Shown here: piece after piece, positions 45,501-53,844 of the stretch | How positions within the stretch are numbered: position 1 is the first letter of the stretch | Layout of the letters: each line of letters starts with the position of its first letter | Assembly: GCF_000355695.1 (NCBI RefSeq) | Contig: NC_020891.1 | Span: 1,178,001-1,242,000 of the forward strand | Source of the DNA: Clavibacter nebraskensis NCPPB 2581 | Lineage (GTDB): Bacteria > Actinomycetota > Actinomycetes > Actinomycetales > Microbacteriaceae | Length of the DNA: 64,000 nt | Direction of reading: 5' to 3' | Notes under the pieces: model-generated | Seen by the model: the letters and a program-made list of their open reading frames with translations, nothing else | The model's database searches: none | Told to the model about the DNA's origin: nothing | Program-made: the position numbers and the translations under genes

Positions 45501-46413
45501 CCGGACTTCGTGCTAAACGTGTCGAGCGCGGCGACCGAGTGGGATCTGCCGCTGCCGGGTGGCGTGACGGCGGAGTTCCGCACCGGGTCGGCCGTGTGGT
45601 CGTACCCGAGCATCCACGGCGACATCCTCGTCACGGCGGACCAGGCCGGGGCGCGTGCGCCGGGGCTCGCGGTCTACGACCCGTTCGGTCAGGTCGAGGA
45701 TCCGAAGACGGGTGTGCTGGGCACGGTGACGGCGAACCAGTCGGGTCCGGACACCCAGCAGGGCAACGCGGACTACGGGTGGCTCGGTCAGCACCAGAAG
45801 CTGTCGGAGCACCTGGGCGGCATCGCGACGGTGGAGATGGGGGCGCGGCAGTACGTCGCGGCGCTGGGGCGGTTCCTGCAGGTGGATCCGGTCGAGGGCG
45901 GGACGGATGACGACTACGCGTATCCGAACGACCCGGTTAACGCGGTGGATCTGACAGGTCAGTGGCGCGGCGGGATCTTCGCGTCCATCATCAGCTGGTT
46001 CCACCTCATGAAGCCGCCGGAATACGGGCCTGGCGGCGCGGGTGGCGGAAGTCGTGGCGGGTTCCCCTCGTCGGGGGAAGGCGAAGGGGGAGGGGGCGCA
46101 CGCGAGCGCGGTCCCCGAGAGAATGAGCTGCGCGGGGCTTCTGCTGGCAAAGCGAGGTCTCAGAATTTCTCGAACGCGAATGCGGCGGCCGTGGCGAAGA
46201 AGCTCGGCTTCGTCAAGACGAATTACCGTTCAGACGGCAGAGCGGTCTTCACCGACGGCAGGAGGTTCATCACTCGCGATCAGGGCTCGCGGAATGAACA
46301 AGGCGTTCACAAGGGGGGGGTACTGGAAGATGGCTGATTCCGTCAAGGGACTCGGAAGCAAGAGCACCCGCATGGGCACCTACAATAGGAGACTGAAGAG
46401 GGTAGGAGATTGA
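39577..46413 (+). CDS. Secreted Rhs/YD-repeat protein with PA14 domains and a C-terminal Ntox21-like toxin domain; two apparent frameshifts
   Basis: This product is about 2,280 aa when both shifts are corrected. From the ATG at 39577 (ribosome site AAGGGAG) the frame reads MRLARRLT, but the signal-peptide core ([19 protein letters not shown], then ALPAEAA) is one frame off, so a base seems missing near 39600. The main frame then runs unbroken to 46337. In order it shows a DNRLRE/large-exported-protein region, two FnIII-like segments (41.1-41.7 kb), PA14 domains near 41.85-42.3 and 43.5-43.9 kb, YD repeats such as [17 protein letters not shown], and the Rhs core [17 protein letters not shown] with DLTGQ. 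The toxin part reads [19 protein letters not shown] and GRRFITRD. At a G8 run the frame slips to a stop; one G fewer gives [20 protein letters not shown] and then RVGD, stopping at 46413. It was probably a contact- or wall-anchored antibacterial toxin. Confidence 0.85.
46313..46320 (+). repeat. Run of eight Gs where the Rhs toxin frame breaks
   Basis: With eight Gs the protein ends KGGVLEDG at a TGA (46335-46337). With seven Gs it would read on through GGYWKMADS and stop at 46411-46413, two bases before the next gene's ATG. Homopolymer runs of this length are prone to slippage in replication, transcription and sequencing. Confidence 0.9.
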
Positions 46414-46415
46414 GC

Positions 46416-47000
46416 ATGACGAAGACGCCGATGTTAGAGGAATGGAACCTCCACATAAACCCTGATTCCGGACGGCTCGGTCCGATGACCAAAGTGCTCC
46501 TTTGGCTTGCGAACCGCTCATATCAGCTGTGCGCGGACCCCTGGTCGTATGTGGTCATCTCGTTGGATCGGCAGCGCGTCGAGCTGCTGGTCGCCCTCAT
46601 CGAGCATTCCGACGGCGGATCCGCTTCCTCGGCCGAGAGTGATCTGAGGCAGCGCGTCATTCGTGTCCTTGGCGACCGTTTGGCGCAGTCCAAAGACTTT
46701 TACACCACTCGTTCTGGGCAAGACGTTGAGCGCGATGAGATCTTTCCGGAATACGTCGTGTCGTTTTTGTTCTCACGTCGCGCGGCAGTGGCGTTAGCCA
46801 GTGCGCTCCGTTTGTTCACGAGGGCCACGCAGATAGACCTGTTCGATGCGAGAAAACGCCTAGTCTTCTTCTTGGATCGTCGCTCCGCGCTGATGCTGAG
46901 GGATCTCCTAACTGCCCACGACCCTCGAATGCGGGATGAAGACTTCCGTGACGAGCTCATTGATACTACGCATGAATGGCTTCAATTGCATCGTGAGTGA
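46416..47000 (+). CDS. Candidate immunity protein for the Rhs toxin (paralogue 1)
   Basis: This 194-aa protein has no signal peptide or clear transmembrane helix and belongs to no family I recognise. The ATG at 46416 has AGGAG seven bases upstream and sits two bases after the in-frame stop of the corrected toxin, the classic toxin-immunity spacing. The segments FLFSRRAAVALASALRLF and LVFFLDRRSALMLRDLLTAH align with LLSHRAAADIARIALLS and VILDRSLAVLVKHYLTEE in the next gene, so the two are divergent paralogues. GC content is lower than the core genome. The immunity role is inferred from position and pairing. Confidence 0.65.
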   Translation: MTKTPMLEEWNLHINPDSGRLGPMTKVLLWLANRSYQLCADPWSYVVISLDRQRVELLVALIEHSDGGSASSAESDLRQRVIRVLGDRLAQSKDFYTTRSGQDVERDEIFPEYVVSFLFSRRAAVALASALRLFTRATQIDLFDARKRLVFFLDRRSALMLRDLLTAHDPRMRDEDFRDELIDTTHEWLQLHRE

Positions 47001-47236
47001 CCCGTTCTCGTCCCGGAAGCAGATCGTCTGCGGGTGAGACCTCAACTCGGAGTGCTGTTTCGGCTAGCGGCAAAGGGCGGGTTCGTAGCCGCTCTATGCG
47101 GCAGGGTGGTACGTGGTAGCGCTTGGGTGGATGAGCTCACTGAGGAAAAAAAGTGGACCGTGTGTCGCGAGGCGAAATGCGTGGCATCCGAAACGAGACT
47201 TCACAATGAGGACCCGACCGAGAAGGTGCGACCTTG
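47001..47236. other. Gap between the two paralogues
   Basis: These 236 bases contain an open frame (47034-47237) of 67 codons without a ribosome site or recognisable similarity. It may be a remnant of rearrangement between the duplicated genes. GAGAAGGTG near the right end is the ribosome site of the next gene. Confidence 0.4.
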
Positions 47237-47902
47237 ATGCAATCACCTGACGATGTCGTGTATCTACATTCGATGCAGTTCCGAGGCGATTTCCAGCGCT
47301 TTCCGCGTTTCGTTCGTCTGGCGGTCGCATCCCGCACGAGAGGCGCGTCTTGGAGCGTGGATCCTCAGAGCGACATCGTCATCTTCGTCGATGGTCGTGT
47401 CGCTCCTGTTCTCCATGGCATTCTGGACGGGCGACGCGGCTCCGGCGAGGAAGAAGGGTTCCGAAATCGGCTATTGCAGCGGATCGATCGCCTCCTCGAT
47501 TCTGATGGCGTGCTGCACGCGCCGGTCGGGCCACCGACCGGCGCGGATGACGTGCATTTCCCGATATGGGCGGTACTCAACCTCCTCTCCCATCGAGCCG
47601 CCGCCGACATCGCGCGGATCGCTCTGCTCTCGATCCTCATCGGAGAGGTGTCCATCATGGATCCGGAAGCGTCCATGCCGGTGATCCTCGATAGATCTCT
47701 CGCTGTGCTGGTGAAGCATTACTTGACCGAGGAAGACCCTTCCTTCGAGTCTCGTGAGGCGATGGCGCACCTGCGTGATCATCTCGAATACTTCATGTCC
47801 TATGCCGCGGTGCGTGAGGGGTCGAGTGCGGTCACTTTCCGACCCGGTCCCGTCGTCCGGGCTGTCCGTCGCCTTCAGAGGAACCTGAATGTGGGTCGCT
47901 GA
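47237..47902 (+). CDS. Candidate immunity protein, paralogue 2
   Basis: The 221-aa protein aligns with the preceding gene product over most of its length: DPQSDIVIFVDGRVAPVLHG with DPWSYVVISLDRQRVELLVA, the LLSHRAA region, and LDRSLAVLVKHYLTEEDPSF with LDRRSALMLRDLLTAHDPRM. It has no signal peptide. The start is the ATG at 47237, with an overlapping TTG at 47234 as the alternative. The C-terminus adds a basic tail absent from paralogue 1. It overlaps the next gene by 14 bases. Duplicated, diverging immunity genes behind an Rhs toxin are common, so it may protect against a related or lost toxin. Confidence 0.6.
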   Translation: MQSPDDVVYLHSMQFRGDFQRFPRFVRLAVASRTRGASWSVDPQSDIVIFVDGRVAPVLHGILDGRRGSGEEEGFRNRLLQRIDRLLDSDGVLHAPVGPPTGADDVHFPIWAVLNLLSHRAAADIARIALLSILIGEVSIMDPEASMPVILDRSLAVLVKHYLTEEDPSFESREAMAHLRDHLEYFMSYAAVREGSSAVTFRPGPVVRAVRRLQRNLNVGR

Positions 47903-48347
47903 CGACGGGGTGTTCCACGTCGAGTACATGTGGGGCGCCCGCGACCTGCTCTCGGACGAGGCGTCGCGCGCCCTGCACCGGGCGCCGGGCTCCGCCTACC
48001 GCGCCCTCATGCGGGACGTGATGGAGACGCTCTCGGACGTCTCCGATCATCTGCACGAGTTGACGGGGTGGGGCGATCAGGCGTCCTTCGTCGAGGAGCC
48101 CATCCCGGTGGAGCTCCTCGCACCGCTTTCCGCCGCGAGGACATTCGGCGAGGCGAGGCACGAGCTGATCCACCTGCCGTACGACATCGATCCGCAGTGG
48201 CGGCTCGACGCGGCGGGGGTCTGCTGGGACATCGTCAGCACCGTGGGCCGGGAGCGGCGCCGCGTCGGTTCTCGGGTGCGTCGGCTCGGTGGCCGCGTCA
48301 CCTCACGTGAGCACAACCTGCTGCGCGGGCGTGGGCGGCCATCGTGA
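47889..48347 (+). CDS. Uncharacterised protein (152 aa) in the Rhs-linked operon
   Basis: This protein starts MWVADDGVFHVEYMWGARDL and ends in a basic Arg-rich tail (VGSRVRRLGGRVTSREHNLL). No family is recognised and no membrane segment is seen. AGAGGA lies seven bases before the ATG, and the start overlaps the previous gene by 14 bases. Its stop overlaps the next GTG (GTGA). The tight overlaps suggest one mRNA from the Rhs gene onward. GC content is back at the chromosomal level. Confidence 0.6.
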   Translation: MWVADDGVFHVEYMWGARDLLSDEASRALHRAPGSAYRALMRDVMETLSDVSDHLHELTGWGDQASFVEEPIPVELLAPLSAARTFGEARHELIHLPYDIDPQWRLDAAGVCWDIVSTVGRERRRVGSRVRRLGGRVTSREHNLLRGRGRPS

Positions 48348-48886
48348 TCCGCCTCTGGCCCCGCCGCCCTCGCGTCATGTCGGAGCAGGAACCCCGCCTC
48401 TGCCACCTCCGCAACCCCGCCGTCCCGCCGTCCGACGAGTGGCTGCCGTCCGGCATCGCCGGCCGCATCCGTTTGCCCGGGTACTCGCACCCGTGGGTGA
48501 TGGCGCGGCGCAACACGAACGACTTCTGCCTCCGCGACGACGCCTACCGCCTGATGCTCCCGGAGGACGAGTTCCAATACGGAGACGGCGAGGACGAGTG
48601 GATGGTCGGGACTGCCGAGTCGGCGTTCGAGCCGTGGCCGCAGGAATCGCTCATCGACGTCGTCGCGACCGCGCTCGACGTGGAGTGGGACACGTCCCCC
48701 GAAGCGTGGGAAGAGGCCCGCGCCTGGTTCGTGGAGGCTTCGAAGCGCCCGTGGGAGAGCTTCACCACGGAGGAGCGCCGGTCGATGGAAAGGCTCCTCG
48801 GCCGGCGCGAGGAGAAGACCACCTGCGGGTACTTCGACGACGGTCCCTTCGGCGGTCCCCTCTGCGTAGGGGCGCGGGTGGCATGA
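48344..48886 (+). CDS. Uncharacterised protein (180 aa), last gene of the Rhs-linked operon
   Basis: The start is the GTG at 48344, coupled to the previous stop by a four-base overlap; the ATG at 48377 (MSEQEPRLCHLRN) is an alternative. The protein is acidic and Trp-rich (EDEWMVGTAESAFEPWPQE and WEEARAWFVEASKRPWESF), has no signal peptide, and ends in a Gly-rich segment with a Cys on each side (TTCGYFDDGPFGGPLCV). I recognise no family. Position suggests a link with the toxin locus, but it could be unrelated. Confidence 0.55.
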   Translation: MIRLWPRRPRVMSEQEPRLCHLRNPAVPPSDEWLPSGIAGRIRLPGYSHPWVMARRNTNDFCLRDDAYRLMLPEDEFQYGDGEDEWMVGTAESAFEPWPQESLIDVVATALDVEWDTSPEAWEEARAWFVEASKRPWESFTTEERRSMERLLGRREEKTTCGYFDDGPFGGPLCVGARVA

Positions 48887-48998
48887 CGCAGGGCCGCGCC
48901 CAGTCCTCCACCACCCCGCGCATCCGCCATGCTGTTCCCTGAGCGTGAGGCGGCACGACCGCCCGCGCGGATCCCGTCCCCCCACCCCGGAGACCGCC

Positions 48999-49661
48999 AT
49001 GACCGCTTCCGCGTCCGAGCCCCTGCCCACGCCGATCGCCCCCTCTCCCGACGAGCCGACCACCGCGGGGATCCCGCACTCCGTCATCGAGGACGTGCTG
49101 GGGATCCTCACCGGCACATTCGTCGCCTCGTTCGGGCTGTTCCTGCTGCGGGACGCCGGCGCCGTCACGGGTGGCACCGCGGGTCTCGCGCTGCTGCTGA
49201 GCTACACGGGCGTGCTGCCGTTCGGCGTGCTGTTCTTCGTGGTCAACGCGCCGTTCTTCGCGCTCGCGCTGTGGAAGAAGGGGTGGCGGTTCACGCTCCG
49301 CACGGTCATCTCGGTCGCGCTCGTGTCGGCGTTCTCGACCATCCACCCCCTGATGGTCACCGGGCTTGAGCTGCAGCCCGTCTACGGCGTGCTCGCGGGG
49401 AACCTGCTCGTGGGGATCGGGCTGCTCGTGGTCTTCCGGCACGGATCCAGCCTGGGCGGGTTCAACATCGTGGCGCTCATCGCGCAGGAGCGGTTCGGCT
49501 TCCCGGCCGGGTACGCGCAGATGATCCTCGACGTGATCGTGATCCTGCTCGGCCTCACGGTCGTGCCGGTGGAGGGCGTCGTGCTGTCCGCGCTCGGTGC
49601 CGTGCTGCTCAACCTGGTGCTCGCGCTCAACCACCGGCCGGGGCGCTACACCGGGATCTGA
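48999..49661 (+). CDS. YitT/YczE-family integral membrane protein
   Basis: The 220-aa protein has about six transmembrane helices. The family features are FVASFGLFLLRDAGAVTGGT followed by AGLALLLSY, LPFGVLFFVVNAPFFALA, and a glycine-rich FRHGSSLGGFNIVALI. The N-terminal 30 residues are Pro/Thr-rich and cytoplasmic. The ATG at 48999 has GGAG eight bases upstream, which decides against the longer frame from 48945. YitT-type proteins are of unknown function. It converges with the DUF3817 gene. Confidence 0.8.
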   Translation: MTASASEPLPTPIAPSPDEPTTAGIPHSVIEDVLGILTGTFVASFGLFLLRDAGAVTGGTAGLALLLSYTGVLPFGVLFFVVNAPFFALALWKKGWRFTLRTVISVALVSAFSTIHPLMVTGLELQPVYGVLAGNLLVGIGLLVVFRHGSSLGGFNIVALIAQERFGFPAGYAQMILDVIVILLGLTVVPVEGVVLSALGAVLLNLVLALNHRPGRYTGI

Positions 49662-49671
49662 CCCGCGGCGG

Positions 49672-50175
49672 TCAGGCGCGGGAGGTGGCGCTGCCCGGCG
49701 CGGCTCCTGCGTGCGGTCGTCCGCCGACCGCGTCGGCCGGGTGCCGCAGGTACCCGCGGCGACGTAGTCCGACCTCGAGCGGCAGGGTCGCGAGCGGCGG
49801 GATGGCGGCGACGCCCGCGAGGAGCGCGGGCTTCCAGCCCCAGCGGAGGCGGATCGCGGCGACGGCCGTGACGATCACGTAGAGCACGAACGCGGCGCCG
49901 TGGAGCCGGCCGAAGACGTAGACGCCGAGCTCGGTCGTCTCGGTCACGTACTTGAGGAACATGCCGACCAGGAGGCCGGTCCACGTGATCGCCTCGACGA
50001 CCGCGACCACGGCGAAGAGCCGGCCGAGGCGCGACGGGCGGTCGGAGCGGTCACGGGTGCCGCGGACGAGCGCCGCGAATCCGGTGGCCGACGCGGCGGG
50101 GGAGCCAGACGATCCCGCGGGGCGGGCCCCGGGCTCGGCGTGCGGGGCGGCGTCGGGGTGCGGGGCGTTCGTCAT
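49672..50175 (-). CDS. DUF3817 integral membrane protein
   Basis: The 167-aa protein has an Ala/Pro-rich N-terminus of about 45 residues, then three helices. The DUF3817 signature is seen in LFAVVAVVEAITWTGLLVGM and YVFGRLHGAAFVLYVIVTAV. The ATG at 50175 has GGAAGG six bases upstream. The open frame continues for more than 1,100 codons upstream, but that is the complementary strand of the repeat-rich secreted protein and is not coding. The function is unknown. Confidence 0.82.
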   Translation of the reverse strand: MTNAPHPDAAPHAEPGARPAGSSGSPAASATGFAALVRGTRDRSDRPSRLGRLFAVVAVVEAITWTGLLVGMFLKYVTETTELGVYVFGRLHGAAFVLYVIVTAVAAIRLRWGWKPALLAGVAAIPPLATLPLEVGLRRRGYLRHPADAVGGRPHAGAAPGSATSRA

Positions 50176-50436
50176 GGGGCCTTCCGGGGCAGGGGGATCG
50201 ACGGGGATCCGACGGGCGGGGCAGGTCGCCGCCCACGGTACGGGGCGGCATCGGGTGGGACCTGTGGGCGGGAGTCGGCGTCCCCGTCCGAGGCGTCGCC
50301 GTGCACGTGGCATGTGCATCGCCTGTGAGCCCGGCGTGAGCGGGGTCCTCACCGGACACGTGTCACACATCACCGGCGGGGTGTGCAAGCATTTCCACAA
50401 GAGGTGAAATGCGCCTCGACGATCTGGGGGGATCAA

Positions 50437-53400
50437 TTGGGGGAGCACCACTCTGCTGTCCGCCGTGCCTCGACACGGCGGATGCGCACCGCATCCGCGC
50501 GCGCACGTCTCATCGCCGCCATCACGGGGCTCAGCCTCGGGGTGACGCTGCTCGTCGCCGTGGAGCCGGGCGCCGCGCCGGCCGAGGCGGCGACGACGGG
50601 CAGCGCGGCGTCGACCGCGCGCGTCATCGCGCCCGGCACGAGCGCCGTGTCGCCGGCCGCGACCGAGGGTGCGCCGACCACGGCGTCGATGATGCGAATC
50701 CTGCAGGCCACCGCGGCCGCGGCGCCGTTCACCGCCACTCCTGCGCCGGTCATCACCGGCAAGGCCGTCATCGGCCAGCGCCTCCTCGCCACCACCGCGC
50801 GCTGGACCCCGGCCGCGACGACGAGCACGTACGCGTGGCTCGTCGACGGCGTGCCCGTGAGCGGGCAGACCAGCACGGCGTACACCGTGCGCGCCGCCGA
50901 CGCGGGATCCGTCATCACGGTCGCCGTCACGGGCAGCCGCTCCGGCTACGACGCCACCACGCAGACGAGCGAGCCGACCGCGACCGTCCCGACGCCCGTC
51001 GTCGCGCCGTTCACGGCCGCCCCGACGCCCACCATCGCCGGATCCCCGCAGGTGGGCTTCACGCTCACCGCCCGGGCCGGCACCTGGACCCCGTGGCCCA
51101 CCTTCTCCTACGCCTGGACCCGCGACGGCGTGCTCATCGGCGGGCAGACCGGCGTCACCTACCGCGTCACCGAGCAGGACCGCGGCGCGGCCCTCGCCGT
51201 GACGGTCATCGGCACGAAGACCGGGTACGCCACGACGTCCCGGACGAGCGACGCGATGACCGTGCCGGGCTCTACCCCGACCCCGACCCCGACCCCGACG
51301 CCGACGCCGACGCCGACGGCTGCGCCGACGCAGGCCCCGACCCCGACGTTCGCCCCCACGGAGACGCCGGCCCCGACGCCCGCGCCGACGACGCCGGCCG
51401 CTGCGCCGTTCACCGCCGCCGCGACGCCCACCATCGCCGGCACCGCGCGCGTCGGCTTCACGCTGTCCGCGCGGGCCGGGGTGTGGACCCCGTGGCCCAC
51501 GTTCTCCTACGCGTGGCTCCGTGACGGGGTCGTGATCGCCGGGCAGACCGGCGCGACCTACCGCGTGCAGGCCGGGGACGCCGGATCCCGCATCAGCGTC
51601 ACCGTGACCGGCACGAAGACCGGCTACGCGACGCAGTCGCTGACGAGCGCGGAGCTCCCGGTCCCGGCCGCGAGCACGCCGAAGCCCACCCCGACGCCGA
51701 CGACACCCGCGCCGACCCCGATGCCGACCACGACGCCGGGCACCCCGACGCCCACGCCGACCGCGGCGCCCCCCGTCCCGACCCCGGAGCCCACCGCTCC
51801 TCCCGCGGACGCGCCGTTCTCGGCCGCCGCCACCCCGACCATCGCCGGCACCGCCCGCGTCGGCTTCACGCTGTCCGCGCGCGCCGGGGTCTGGACCCCC
51901 TGGCCGACCTTCTCCTACCAGTGGACGCGCGACGGCGTCGCGATCGACGGCCAGACCGCGGTCACCTACCGCGTCCAGGAGGGCGACCAGGGCGCCACGA
52001 TCGCCGTGGTCGTCACGGGCACGAAGACCGGGTACGTCACGCAGTCCCTCGCGAGCGACGGCCTCCTCGTGCCGCTGCCCCAGCCGACGCCGGAGCCGAC
52101 CGTGCCCACGCCGGACCCGACGCCCGCCCCCGACGTCGCGTTCGAGGCCGTCGGCACCCCGTCCATCACCGGCCTCGGCCGCGTGGACTACACGCTCAAC
52201 GCCAAGTCCGGCACGTGGTCGCCGTGGCCCTCCTTCTCCTACGCGTGGATGCGCGACGGCGTGGTCATCCCCGACCAGACCGGCGCGAGCTACCGGGTCG
52301 TCGCGGGCGACGTCGGCACGAGCATCTCGGTCGCGGTCACCGGCACCAGGACCGGGTACGTCACGCAGACCGCGACGAGCCCCGGCATCGCCGTCGTCGC
52401 GACGCCCGTGACCCCGCCGCCGCCCGCGCCGGCCGTGCCGTTCGAGGCGACGACGACGCCCGTGATCCAGGGATCGCCCGTCGCCGGCAGCCCGCTGCGG
52501 GTGGAAACGCCCGCGTGGACGCCGGAGGCCGCCGCCTACTCCTACGCCTGGGCCCGCGACGGCGTCACCGTGCTCGGCGCGACCGACGCGACGTACACCG
52601 TGCGCCGCGCGGACGCCGGGTCGCGGATCACCGTGACCGTCACCGGCACGCGCTCCGGTTACAAGGCGACGAGCGTGACGAGCGAGCCGACCGCGGTCGC
52701 GGTCGACGCCCTCGACGTGCCGCCGTCCGAGCCCGCGCCGTCGCCCGACGACCAGCCGTTCACGGACGCGCCGACCCCGACGATCACGGGGGACGCGACC
52801 GTCGGATCCACCCTCACGGCCGAGACGCCCACGTGGACCCCCGAGGCCACCGCGCTCTCCTACGTGTGGCAGCGCAACGGCGTCGTCGTCCCCGGACGCA
52901 CCGCGTCGACCTACGTGCCCGCGCCGCGCGACGCCGGATCGCAGATCACCGTGACCGTCACCGGGCGGGCCGACGGCTACGCGCCCACGTCCCGCACCTC
53001 CGTGCCGCGGCAGATCGCCTCGACCGGGGAGGGCTACGACGTCGTCGTGATCCTCGGCCAGTCGAACGCGCAGGGCGTCGGCACCGGGTGGGATCCGGCC
53101 GTCGACGTGAGCGTGCCCGGCCTCGACCAGCTCGCCGGCAGCGGCGCCAAGGCCGGGCAGATCGTGCCCGCCAAGGACTCGCTCAGCCACGTGACCACCT
53201 GGACGACGTCCGGCGGCGTGCAGGCCGTCGGCCCCGGGATGGAGCTCGGCCGGCACATGCTCGCCGACGCCCGCCCGGGCCGGAAGGTGCTGCTCGTCCC
53301 CGCGGCCATGGCGTCCACCTCGATGACGGGCGACGGGACCTACGCCTGGAACCCGGCGGACACCCGGTCGCGCATCAACCTGTTCACCCGCGCGCTCGGG

Positions 53401-53799
53401 CAGATCGACGCCGCGCTCGCCCAGGATCCCGACAACCGCCTCGTCGCGGTCGTCTGGGCGCAGGGCGAGTCCGATGCGACCCGCACCGCCGCCGCCGACT
53501 ACCAGTCGATGCTGCTCGACCTCGTCGACCGGCTGAACACCCGCTACGGCGCGGTGCCGTTCCTCATCGGCGGCATGGTGCCCGAGTGGCTGAACGTGTC
53601 GTCGCTGCGCCAGGCCATCGACACCGCGCAGCAGGGCATGCCCGCGCTGCGGGCGAACGTGTCCTACATCCCGGGAGCCGCGGGGTACAGCAGGGCCGAG
53701 GACTCGATCCACTACACGGCGGCCGGCGCGCGGGCCATGGGCGACAGGTACTTCGCCGCCTACCAGCGGGCGACGGGGGCGGTCCAGCTGTCGAGGTAG
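50437..53799 (+). CDS. Secreted repeat protein with C-terminal SGNH/sialate-O-acetylesterase-like domain
   Basis: The product is about 1,120 aa. A signal peptide (core ARLIAAITGLSLGVTLLVAV, ending APAEAA) leads to seven beta-sandwich-like repeats of about 88 residues. Each has a version of PTIAGTARVGFTL, a Trp-Thr-Pro turn, FSYAWxRDG, GQTGxTYRV and VTGTKTGY. Repeats 2-5 are joined by Pro-Thr linkers. The C-terminal domain from about residue 867 has the SASA signatures VVILGQSNAQG with the nucleophile Ser, VVWAQGESD and DSIHYTAAGARAMGDRY with Asp and His. It probably removes acetyl groups from extracellular glycans, perhaps plant-wall or wall-teichoic sugars. No LPxTG was seen. Start is uncertain: TTG 50437 (GGGGGGA upstream), ATG 50482 or GTG 50383. 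Confidence 0.82.
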   Translation: MGEHHSAVRRASTRRMRTASARARLIAAITGLSLGVTLLVAVEPGAAPAEAATTGSAASTARVIAPGTSAVSPAATEGAPTTASMMRILQATAAAAPFTATPAPVITGKAVIGQRLLATTARWTPAATTSTYAWLVDGVPVSGQTSTAYTVRAADAGSVITVAVTGSRSGYDATTQTSEPTATVPTPVVAPFTAAPTPTIAGSPQVGFTLTARAGTWTPWPTFSYAWTRDGVLIGGQTGVTYRVTEQDRGAALAVTVIGTKTGYATTSRTSDAMTVPGSTPTPTPTPTPTPTPTAAPTQAPTPTFAPTETPAPTPAPTTPAAAPFTAAATPTIAGTARVGFTLSARAGVWTPWPTFSYAWLRDGVVIAGQTGATYRVQAGDAGSRISVTVTGTKTGYATQSLTSAELPVPAASTPKPTPTPTTPAPTPMPTTTPGTPTPTPTAAPPVPTPEPTAPPADAPFSAAATPTIAGTARVGFTLSARAGVWTPWPTFSYQWTRDGVAIDGQTAVTYRVQEGDQGATIAVVVTGTKTGYVTQSLASDGLLVPLPQPTPEPTVPTPDPTPAPDVAFEAVGTPSITGLGRVDYTLNAKSGTWSPWPSFSYAWMRDGVVIPDQTGASYRVVAGDVGTSISVAVTGTRTGYVTQTATSPGIAVVATPVTPPPPAPAVPFEATTTPVIQGSPVAGSPLRVETPAWTPEAAAYSYAWARDGVTVLGATDATYTVRRADAGSRITVTVTGTRSGYKATSVTSEPTAVAVDALDVPPSEPAPSPDDQPFTDAPTPTITGDATVGSTLTAETPTWTPEATALSYVWQRNGVVVPGRTASTYVPAPRDAGSQITVTVTGRADGYAPTSRTSVPRQIASTGEGYDVVVILGQSNAQGVGTGWDPAVDVSVPGLDQLAGSGAKAGQIVPAKDSLSHVTTWTTSGGVQAVGPGMELGRHMLADARPGRKVLLVPAAMASTSMTGDGTYAWNPADTRSRINLFTRALGQIDAALAQDPDNRLVAVVWAQGESDATRTAAADYQSMLLDLVDRLNTRYGAVPFLIGGMVPEWLNVSSLRQAIDTAQQGMPALRANVSYIPGAAGYSRAEDSIHYTAAGARAMGDRYFAAYQRATGAVQLSR
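50722..53019 (+). repeat. Seven-fold repeat array within the secreted esterase gene
   Basis: Seven units of about 265 bases encode the beta-sandwich-like modules. Units 3 and 4 (from about 51407 and 51812) are nearly identical at DNA level over the stretch encoding TPTIAGTARVGFTLSARAGV, which suggests recent duplication or recombination. Confidence 0.8.
51276..51318 (+). repeat. Hexanucleotide tract encoding a Thr-Pro linker
   Basis: Tandem CCGACC/CCGACG units encode alternating Thr and Pro between repeats 2 and 3. The tract can change length in steps of two residues without breaking the frame. Confidence 0.75.
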
Positions 53800-53838
53800 G
53801 GGAGGTGCGGCCGGGGGCGTTGCCCCGCCGTGCTCCCC
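53799..53838. terminator. Imperfect hairpin between converging genes
   Basis: GGGGAG...CTCCCC closes an interrupted stem with an inner CGGGGGC/GCCCCG pairing, between the secreted esterase gene and the CDF transporter gene. Confidence 0.4.
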
Positions 53839-53844
53839 TCGGCG

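Noticed and set aside
47034-47237. 67-codon frame between the immunity-like paralogues
   Set aside because: It lacks a ribosome site and has no similarity I can recognise; listed only as a gap.
50340-50400. CRP/GlxR-type site upstream of the secreted esterase gene
   Set aside because: Sequences such as GTGTCACAC resemble half sites, but no well-spaced TGTGA-N6-TCACA match is present.
49672-53712. 1,346-codon minus-strand frame that includes the DUF3817 protein
   Set aside because: Only the last 167 codons, from the ATG at 50175, look like protein; the rest is the shadow of the secreted repeat protein.
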